Part shown: positions 58,111-64,000 of the stretch, piece after piece | Numbering within the stretch: position 1 is the stretch's first letter | Layout: each line of letters begins with the position of its first letter | From: Derxia lacustris | GTDB lineage: Bacteria; Pseudomonadota; Gammaproteobacteria; Burkholderiales; Burkholderiaceae_E | Direction: 5' to 3' | DNA: 64,000 nt | Assembly: GCF_002105195.1 (NCBI RefSeq) | Contig: NZ_MUHU01000007.1 | Span: forward strand, 108,691 to 172,690 | Made by a program: the position numbers and the translations under genes | The notes under the pieces: generated by a model | What the model was told of the DNA's origin: nothing | The model's database searches: none | The model's input: only the letters and a program-made list of their open reading frames with translations

Positions 58111-59130
58111 ATGACGCCCTGGCTTGCGCTCTGCGTCGCGCTGGCGGTGGACGGCTGGCTCGGCGAGCCGCCGGCGCGGCTGCATCCGGTGGTGGCGATG
58201 GGGCGCTGGCTGGGCTGGGCCGGGCGGTGGATTGCGCCGGCGGTGGTTTCCGGCGCGCCGCCCGTTGCCGGAGCTGCCGACGCCGCTGCTGAAGTCGCGC
58301 AGCCCGCCGCCGCCGACTGGCCACGCTTCTTCGCCGGCGCACTCGCGTGGAGCCTCGGCGCCATCGCCGTCACCGCGCTGGCCGTCGTCGCCGAGCGCGC
58401 ACTGTTCGCGCTGGCCGCGCCGCTCGCCGTCCTCGGCCTCGGCCTGCTGCTCAAGCCGATGCTCGCCTGGGCCATGCTGCGCGACGAGGTGCTCGCGGTC
58501 GAAGCCGCGCTCGCCACTTCGCCTGACGCCGGCCGCGCGCGGCTGGCCCGGCTCGTCAGCCGCGATGTCGCCACGCTCGACGACGCCGCCGTGCGCGAAG
58601 CCGCCATCGAGACGCTGGCCGAGAACCTCAACGATTCGGTCGTCGCGCCGCTGTTCTGGTTCTGCGTCGCCGGCCTGCCGGGCGCCGCGCTCTACCGCTA
58701 TGCCAACACTGCCGACGCCATGTGGGGCTATCGCGGCGCGCGCCACGGCCGCGACTGGACCTGGGCCGGCAAATGGGCCGCACGCGCCGACGATGCGGCG
58801 TCTTGGCTGCCGGCGCGGCTGACGGCGGCGCTGCTCTGCGCGGTGGCACCGGCAGCGGCCCGCCCGCGCCATGCAGAACTGGCCCGCCAAGCCCGCGTCA
58901 CGCCCTCGCCCAACGGCGGCTGGCCGATGGGCGCGATGGCGCTGGCGCTCGGCCTGCGGCTCGGCAAGCCCGGCGTCTACATGCTCAACCCGGCCGGGCG
59001 CGCGCCGGCGCCGGCCGACATCGCGCGCGCCTGCCGCCTGGCCGGGCGCGTGCTGCTGACGCTGCCGCCGCTGGCCGGCGCGGGCCTTGCGCTCGGCGCG
59101 CTGCTGCAAGGGCTGGCCGACCATGCCTGA
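58111..59130 (+). CDS. cbiB: Adenosylcobinamide-phosphate synthase
   Basis: CbiB/CobD-type membrane enzyme, 339 residues and several membrane segments. It joins (R)-1-amino-2-propanol phosphate to cobyric acid. Conserved pieces are DGWLGEPPARLHPVVAMGR (about 10-28), SRDVATLDDAAVREAAIETL, ENLNDSVVAPLFW and the terminal RLGKPGVYMLN. It overlaps the decarboxylase gene by 8 bases. CbiB works with CobD and CobQ encoded downstream. Confidence 0.92.
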   Translation: MTPWLALCVALAVDGWLGEPPARLHPVVAMGRWLGWAGRWIAPAVVSGAPPVAGAADAAAEVAQPAAADWPRFFAGALAWSLGAIAVTALAVVAERALFALAAPLAVLGLGLLLKPMLAWAMLRDEVLAVEAALATSPDAGRARLARLVSRDVATLDDAAVREAAIETLAENLNDSVVAPLFWFCVAGLPGAALYRYANTADAMWGYRGARHGRDWTWAGKWAARADDAASWLPARLTAALLCAVAPAAARPRHAELARQARVTPSPNGGWPMGAMALALGLRLGKPGVYMLNPAGRAPAPADIARACRLAGRVLLTLPPLAGAGLALGALLQGLADHA

Positions 59131-60160
59131 CCGCAGCCAGCCCAACGCCGCGCCGGGCCCGCCCGCGCGCAGCCACGGCGGCCCCGACGCAGCCGGCCCG
59201 CTGCCGCACGACTTCTCGACCAACGCCAACGCCTGCGGCCCCTGTCCGACGGCGCTCGACGCCATCCGCCGCGCCGACTTCGCGCGCTATCCCGATCCGG
59301 CCCATACCGCGCTGCGCGCCGCGCTCGCCGCGCGGCACCGCGTCGCGCCCGACCGCATCCTCATCGCCGCCAGCGCCAGCGAATTCATCCAGCGCATCAG
59401 CGCCCATGTCGCGCGCCGAGCGGCCGGGCAGGGCGCCGATGCACCTGCCGTGTGGCTGCCGCCCCATGCCTACGGCGACTACGCCCATGCCGCGCGCGCC
59501 CACGGCCTCGCGCTCACCGCCGAGCCGGCGCGCGCCGCGCTCACCTGGGCCTGCGAGCCGTCGAGCCCGCTCGGCCAGCCCGAACCGGCGCTGCCGGTAC
59601 TGGCCGCCAGCGCCCGCGCCGACCGCATCGACATGCTCGACTGCGCCTATGCGCCGCTGCGGCTCGACCCGCCCGACGCGCCACGCGACCCGCACGGCTG
59701 GCAGCTGTGGACGCCGAACAAGGCACTCGGCCTGACCGGCGTGCGCGCCGCCTACGTGGTCGCGCCGCGCGCCGCCGATCCGGCCGATCTCGCGGCGCTC
59801 GACGCACTCGCGCCGTCCTGGCCGCTCGGCGCCGACGGCGTCGCGCTGCTCAGCGCCTGGACCCGGCCCGAGACCCAGGCCTGGCTCGCGCGCAGCCTGC
59901 GTCTGCTCGCCGACTGGCGCGCACGCCAGCGCCAGCTCTGCCGCGAGCTGGGCTGGACCGTGTTGCCGAGCTGCGCCAACTTCTTCTGCGCCCGGCCCGA
60001 CCGCGCGCCCGACCCGGCAGCGCTTGCCGCCCACGGCGTGCGCCTGCGCGACACCGCCTCCTTCGGCCTGCCCGGCCATGTGCGCCTGGGCGTGCTGGCG
60101 CCGGCCTCGCAGGACGCGCTTGCGCGCGCCTGGCGCCCACTCCAGAAAGCCCGACCATGA
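59123..60160 (+). CDS. cobD: Threonine-phosphate decarboxylase
   Basis: PLP-dependent class I/II aminotransferase-fold enzyme, 345 residues. It makes (R)-1-amino-2-propanol phosphate for CbiB. DFSTNANACGPCP is near the start, and the PLP-binding lysine is in TPNKALGLTGVRAAY (about 194-208). The conserved loop VHGFDVSTN seen in Salmonella is divergent here (HDFSTNAN), but the fold and position agree. ATG 59123 gives an 8-base overlap with cbiB. Called cobC in the Pseudomonas nomenclature. Confidence 0.88.
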   Translation: MPDRSQPNAAPGPPARSHGGPDAAGPLPHDFSTNANACGPCPTALDAIRRADFARYPDPAHTALRAALAARHRVAPDRILIAASASEFIQRISAHVARRAAGQGADAPAVWLPPHAYGDYAHAARAHGLALTAEPARAALTWACEPSSPLGQPEPALPVLAASARADRIDMLDCAYAPLRLDPPDAPRDPHGWQLWTPNKALGLTGVRAAYVVAPRAADPADLAALDALAPSWPLGADGVALLSAWTRPETQAWLARSLRLLADWRARQRQLCRELGWTVLPSCANFFCARPDRAPDPAALAAHGVRLRDTASFGLPGHVRLGVLAPASQDALARAWRPLQKARP

Positions 60161-61641
60161 CCGCCACCTGCGTGATGGTGCTCGGCACCACCAGCGGCGC
60201 CGGCAAGAGCTGGCTCGCCACCGCGCTGTGCCGCCATTACGCGCGGCGCGGCCTGCGCGTCGCGCCGTTCAAGGCGCAGAACATGAGCAACAACGCGCGC
60301 GTGGTCGCCGGCCCCGACGGCGGCGAAGGCGAGATCGGCTCGGCCCAGTACTTCCAGGCACTCGCCGCGCGCGCCCGGCCCGACGTGCGCATGAACCCGC
60401 TGCTGCTCAAGCCCGAGGCCGACACGCGCAGCCAGGTCGTGCTCATGGGCCGCGCCAGTGCCGAGCTGTCGGCGCTGCCGTGGCGCGGCCGCTCGGAGCG
60501 CGTCTGGCCCCAGCTCGCTGACGCGCTCGACGCGCTGCGCGCCGACAACGACGTGGTCGTGATCGAAGGCGCCGGCTCGCCGGCCGAGATCAACCTGATG
60601 GCGAGCGACGTCGTCAACCTGCGCGTCGCCCGCCATGCCGATGCGCGCTGCCTGCTCGTCACCGACATCGACCGCGGCGGCGCCTTTGCGCACCTGTACG
60701 GCACCTGGGCGCTGCTGCCCGAAGCCGACCGCGCGCGCATCGCCGGCTTCGTGCTCAACCGGTTTCGCGGCGATGCCAGCCTGCTCGCGCCCGCGCCCGA
60801 CATGCTGCGCGAACTGACCGGCATCGCCACCGTCGCCACGCTGCCGATGTGGCGCGAGCACGGCCTGCCCGAGGAGGACGGCGTGTTCGACGACCGCGCC
60901 CACGCGAGCGGCGACGTGCGCCTGACCGTCGCCGTCATCGCCTGGCCGCGCATCAGCAATCTCGACGAATTCCAGCCGCTCAAGAACCTGCCCGGCCTGC
61001 GTCTGGTGTGGGCGCGCCGCCCCGCCGAACTGGCCGGCGCCGACTGGATCGTGCTGCCCGGCTCCAAGGCCACGACGGCCGATCTGGCCTGGCTGCGCGC
61101 GCAGGGGCTGGACGCGGCCATCGCGCGCCACGCGGCCGCCGGCGGCGCGGTGCTCGGCATCTGCGGCGGCTTGCAGATGCTGGGCGCGACGCTGCACGAC
61201 CCGCTCGGCGTGGATGGCGCGGACCCGGCGCCCGCGCCCGGCGCCGCCGCCGCACCCGTCGCGGGCCTCGGCCTGCTGCCGCTCGCCACCGTCTTCGCGC
61301 GCGACAAGACCGTGCGCCGTGCCCGCGTGCGCTTCGGCGCGCTCGCCGCCGGGCCGTGGGCCGCGCTCGCCGATCTCGACGCAGACGGCTACGAAATCCA
61401 CCACGGCCACACCCGCGCCACCGGCCCCGACGCGCGCGAAGTCATCCCCGGCCTCGCCTGGCAGAACGCGCGCGGCAATGTGCTCGGCTGCTATGTCCAC
61501 GGCCTGTTCGAGGACGCCGCCGTGCTGCGCGCGCTGTTCGGCGCCAGCGCGCCCACGCTCGACGCCGTGTTCGACGGCCTCGCCGACTTCCTCGAACGCC
61601 ATGCCGCTCCCGGCCTGCTCGACCAGCTCATCCGCCCATGA
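60157..61641 (+). CDS. cobQ: Cobyric acid synthase
   Basis: CobQ/CbiP amidotransferase of 494 residues that amidates the b, d, e and g carboxyls. N-terminal P-loop GTTSGAGKSWLATALCR (about 10-26), the family motif QNMSNNARVV (about 41-50) and EGAGSPAEINL. The C-terminal GATase has the nucleophile Cys in LGICGGLQMLG and the His in CYVHGLFED. ATGA overlap with cobD. Confidence 0.95.
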   Translation: MTATCVMVLGTTSGAGKSWLATALCRHYARRGLRVAPFKAQNMSNNARVVAGPDGGEGEIGSAQYFQALAARARPDVRMNPLLLKPEADTRSQVVLMGRASAELSALPWRGRSERVWPQLADALDALRADNDVVVIEGAGSPAEINLMASDVVNLRVARHADARCLLVTDIDRGGAFAHLYGTWALLPEADRARIAGFVLNRFRGDASLLAPAPDMLRELTGIATVATLPMWREHGLPEEDGVFDDRAHASGDVRLTVAVIAWPRISNLDEFQPLKNLPGLRLVWARRPAELAGADWIVLPGSKATTADLAWLRAQGLDAAIARHAAAGGAVLGICGGLQMLGATLHDPLGVDGADPAPAPGAAAAPVAGLGLLPLATVFARDKTVRRARVRFGALAAGPWAALADLDADGYEIHHGHTRATGPDAREVIPGLAWQNARGNVLGCYVHGLFEDAAVLRALFGASAPTLDAVFDGLADFLERHAAPGLLDQLIRP

Positions 61642-62738
61642 CACCCGACCTCCCGCCCATCCCCGACCTGCACGACCCGCTGCTCGACAGCCGCCTGCGC
61701 GAGCGCCTCGACCAGCTCACCAAGCCGCTCGGCGCGCTCGGCCGCATCGAGGCGCTGGCGCTGCGCATCGGGCTCATCCTCGGCAGCGCGTACCCGCGGC
61801 TGGTCGCGCCGCAACTGCTGGTCTGCGCCGCCGACCACGGGCTGGCGGCGCGCGGCGTCTCGGCCTATCCCAGCGACGTGACCTGGCAGATGGTCGAGAA
61901 CTTCCTCGCCGGCGGCGCGGCCGTCAGCGTGCTCGCGCGCCAGCACGGCATCGCGCTGACCGTGGCCGACTGCGGCGTGCGCCACGACTTCGCGCCGCGC
62001 CCGGGCCTGGTCGTGTGCAAGCCGGCCGCCGGCACCGCCGACGCCTTCGACCAGCCCGCGATGACCGCCGCGCAATGCGCCGCCGCGCTCGGCAACGGCC
62101 GCGATCTGGTGCGCGCGCTGCCCGGCAATGCGCTGCTGCTCGGCGAGATGGGCATCGGCAACACCTCGGCCGCCGCGCTGCTGCTCGCGCGGCTCGCCGG
62201 CCACGACATCGCCGATTGCACCGGCGCCGGCACCGGCCTCGACGCCGCCGGCATCGCGCGCAAGACCGAGGTGCTGCGCGCCGTGCTCGTGCGCCATGCC
62301 GACGCCACCGCGCCGCTCGACGCGCTCGCCGCGCTCGGCGGCTTCGAGATCGCCACGCTCACCGGCGTAGTGCTCCAGGCCGCCACCGAGCGCCGCGTGA
62401 TCGTGGTGGATGGCTTCATCACCGGCGCTGCCGTGCTGGTCGCGGCGCGTCTCGCGCCGAGCGTGCTGCAACGCTGCGTGTTCGCGCACCGCTCGGGCGA
62501 GCGCGGCCACGGCCTGATGCTCGACGCGCTCGGCGCCGAACCGCTGCTCGATCTCGGCCTGCGCCTCGGCGAAGGCTCGGGCGCGGCGCTGGCCTGGCCG
62601 CTGCTGGTGTCGGCCTGCACGCTGCTGGCGGAGATGGCCAGCTTCGCGTCGGCCGGCGTGGCGCAGGCGGATGCGGCGCCCGCTGCCGAGGCCGCCGCCG
62701 CGCCCGTCGGAGCGAACGCCGCCGACCGCACCGCCTGA
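61638..62738 (+). CDS. cobT: Nicotinate-nucleotide:dimethylbenzimidazole phosphoribosyltransferase
   Basis: CobT of 366 residues, which makes alpha-ribazole phosphate, the lower-ligand precursor. Signatures are LDQLTKPLGALGRIE (about 24-38), ADHGLAARGVSAYP, GEMGIGNTSAAALLLARL and the catalytic Glu region LLAEMASFASAGV. It has a short Ala-rich tail. ATGA overlap with cobQ. Confidence 0.95.
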   Translation: MTPDLPPIPDLHDPLLDSRLRERLDQLTKPLGALGRIEALALRIGLILGSAYPRLVAPQLLVCAADHGLAARGVSAYPSDVTWQMVENFLAGGAAVSVLARQHGIALTVADCGVRHDFAPRPGLVVCKPAAGTADAFDQPAMTAAQCAAALGNGRDLVRALPGNALLLGEMGIGNTSAAALLLARLAGHDIADCTGAGTGLDAAGIARKTEVLRAVLVRHADATAPLDALAALGGFEIATLTGVVLQAATERRVIVVDGFITGAAVLVAARLAPSVLQRCVFAHRSGERGHGLMLDALGAEPLLDLGLRLGEGSGAALAWPLLVSACTLLAEMASFASAGVAQADAAPAAEAAAAPVGANAADRTA

Positions 62739-62747
62739 GCGCGCACC

Positions 62748-63566
62748 GTGGCCGACTGCCTCCGCCGCTACCTGCTCGCGCTCCAGTTCTTCACGCGCAT
62801 CCCGGTCACCGGCCGGCTTGCCGCCTGGGTCGGCTTCAGCCCCGAACTGCTGCGCGCCAGCGCCGGGCACTTTCCCGGCGTGGGCTGGCTGATCGGCGCG
62901 CTCACCGGCGGCGCGCTGTGGGCGGCGCTCGCGCTGCTGCCGGCGCGACCGGGCGCCGCCTTCGTCGCGGCCGCGCTCGCCACGCTGCTCGGCGTGCTGC
63001 TGACCGGTGCCTTCCACGAGGACGGCCTGGCCGATCTGGCCGACGGCCTGGGCGGCAGCGCCGACCGCGAGCGCGCGCTGGACATCATGAAAGACTCGCG
63101 CATCGGCAGCTTTGGCGCGGTCGCGCTGGTGCTGGCGACGGCGCTGCGGCTCGGCCAGCTCGCGCTGCTGGCGCAGGTCGATGCGCGGCTCGCGGCGCTC
63201 GGGCTGTTCGCCGCGCAGGTCGTGTCGCGCGGGCTGCCGCTCGTGCTCATCCGCACGCTGCCGCATGTGGGCGACACGGCGCGCAGCAAGTCCAAGCCGC
63301 TGGCCGATCGCATCGGCAGCGGCGCGCTCGCCACCGGCGCCGCGTGGATGCTGGCCGCGCTGGCGCTTGCCGCCGGACTCGCCAGCCGGTTCACCGCCGC
63401 GCCAGCGCTTGCATGGGCCGCCGCCACGGCCGGCGCGCTGCTGGCCCTCGGCTGGATGTGGCGCCTGCTCGCGCGCCGGCTGCAAGGCTTTACCGGCGAC
63501 GCGCTCGGCGCCACTCAGCAGGTCTGCGAGCAGGCCTTCCTGCTCGGCCTGCTGCTCGCGCTGTGA
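62748..63566 (+). CDS. cobS: Adenosylcobinamide-GDP ribazoletransferase
   Basis: Integral membrane CobS/CobV of 272 residues. It attaches alpha-ribazole (phosphate) to AdoCbi-GDP, giving cobalamin (5'-phosphate). Conserved FFTRIPVTG (about 14-22), FHEDGLADLADGLGGS and ALDIMKDSRIGSFGAV define it. GTG start, 9 bases after cobT. Confidence 0.93.
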   Translation: MADCLRRYLLALQFFTRIPVTGRLAAWVGFSPELLRASAGHFPGVGWLIGALTGGALWAALALLPARPGAAFVAAALATLLGVLLTGAFHEDGLADLADGLGGSADRERALDIMKDSRIGSFGAVALVLATALRLGQLALLAQVDARLAALGLFAAQVVSRGLPLVLIRTLPHVGDTARSKSKPLADRIGSGALATGAAWMLAALALAAGLASRFTAAPALAWAAATAGALLALGWMWRLLARRLQGFTGDALGATQQVCEQAFLLGLLLAL

Positions 63567-63605
63567 GGCCGGCGCGATGAGCGATGGCGCCATGAGGTCG
63601 GCGCG

Positions 63606-64000
63606 ATGACCGGCCGCCTGATCCTCGCGCGCCACGCCCGGCCGCGGGTCGAGCCCGGGCTGTGCTACGGCCGGCTCGATGTGCCCGCCGATCCCGTCGC
63701 CACGCAGGTCGCCGCGCAGGCGCTGGCTGACTTCGTGCCGCCGGGCCTGCCGGTGCGCGTGTCGTCGCGGCTGCGCGCGCGCCAGCTTGCCGACGCGCTG
63801 CATGCGCTGCGGCCCGACCTAGTGCCGCAGATCGACGCTCGCTTCGACGAGATGGATTTCGGCTGCCATGAAGGGCGGCGCTGGGCCGACATTCCGCGTG
63901 CGGCGGTCGATGCCTGGGTTGCGGATTTCGCTTGGCATCGGTTTGGCGGGGTGGAGTCGGCGCAGGAGGTGGTGGCGCGCGTGGCGGCGGGGTTGCGGGC
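63606..64000 (+). CDS. cobC: Alpha-ribazole phosphatase-like histidine phosphatase (partial)
   Basis: The N-terminal 131 residues of a histidine-phosphatase enzyme; the gene continues past the right edge. The catalytic histidine is in LILARHARPRVEPG (residues about 5-18), with LCYGRLDVPAD typical of CobC. VSSRLRARQLADAL and the second conserved FDEMDFGCHEGRRWADI follow. It likely removes the 5'-phosphate of alpha-ribazole phosphate or cobalamin phosphate. It lies 39 bases after cobS. Confidence 0.85.
   Translation, partial: MTGRLILARHARPRVEPGLCYGRLDVPADPVATQVAAQALADFVPPGLPVRVSSRLRARQLADALHALRPDLVPQIDARFDEMDFGCHEGRRWADIPRAAVDAWVADFAWHRFGGVESAQEVVARVAAGLR

Overview
The window is very GC-rich, densely packed bacterial DNA with Pseudomonadota-type gene sets. 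Protocatechuate ortho-cleavage under PobR/PcaQ/IclR-type control, branched-chain-type ABC uptake cassettes and a late-cobalamin operon together suggest a betaproteobacterium of the Burkholderiales. No rRNA, tRNA, insertion sequence, phage gene or CRISPR array was seen. Genus is not assigned, because that needs a database search.

Region 1 (1-11.3 kb). A vanillate demethylase oxygenase gene (vanA) runs off the left edge, divergent from a MarR regulator. Next comes an AraC regulator that closely resembles PobR, then an oxidative cluster: SDR, a KstD-like FAD dehydrogenase, a NIPSNAP protein, a second SDR, and a complete LivHMGFK-type ABC importer. The enzyme set fits oxidation and desaturation of an alicyclic hydroxy or keto acid, possibly towards 4-hydroxybenzoate (inference).

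Region 2 (11.4-23.9 kb). This is the whole protocatechuate branch of the beta-ketoadipate pathway: pcaHG, pobA with its divergent regulator pobR, an IclR regulator, then pcaIJFBDC, pcaQ and the transporter pcaK. With vanA it funnels vanillate and 4-hydroxybenzoate through protocatechuate to succinyl-CoA and acetyl-CoA. Repeated GTTCGAT-type sites in front of pcaI and pcaK look like the IclR operator.

Region 3 (23.9-39.3 kb). Mixed accessory genes: a hipBA toxin-antitoxin pair with three evenly spaced operators, a DJ-1/PfpI protein, GNAT, a LysR regulator divergent from an NAD(P)H:quinone-reductase-like flavoprotein, a remnant of a LOTUS-domain gene, a Nudix hydrolase, an RND efflux operon (MFP-RND-OMF-TetR), a secreted S1/P1 nuclease, an aldo/keto reductase and a small hypothetical gene.

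Region 4 (38.5-50.6 kb). A Tsx-like outer-membrane channel is divergent from a twelve-gene catabolic operon: DUF1185 protein, alpha/beta hydrolase, flavin reductase, LLM flavin monooxygenase, aldehyde dehydrogenase, NIPSNAP, a polyamine-type ABC importer, a succinate-semialdehyde-dehydrogenase-like enzyme and a GntR/FCD regulator. The enzyme types parallel the Rut pyrimidine pathway and two-component N-heterocycle ring-opening pathways. The substrate is unknown, and this is the best candidate in the window for an undescribed system. The two outward promoters carry the same TGGCATACCA box over their -10 elements.

Region 5 (50.7-64 kb). A cobalamin riboswitch precedes a tightly overlapping operon for B12 uptake and the late steps of its synthesis: btuB, cobB/cbiA, cobU, btuF, btuC, btuD, cobO, cbiB, cobD, cobQ, cobT, cobS and the start of cobC, which is cut by the right edge. 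Corrin-ring genes are absent here, so within this window the module reads as salvage plus nucleotide-loop assembly.
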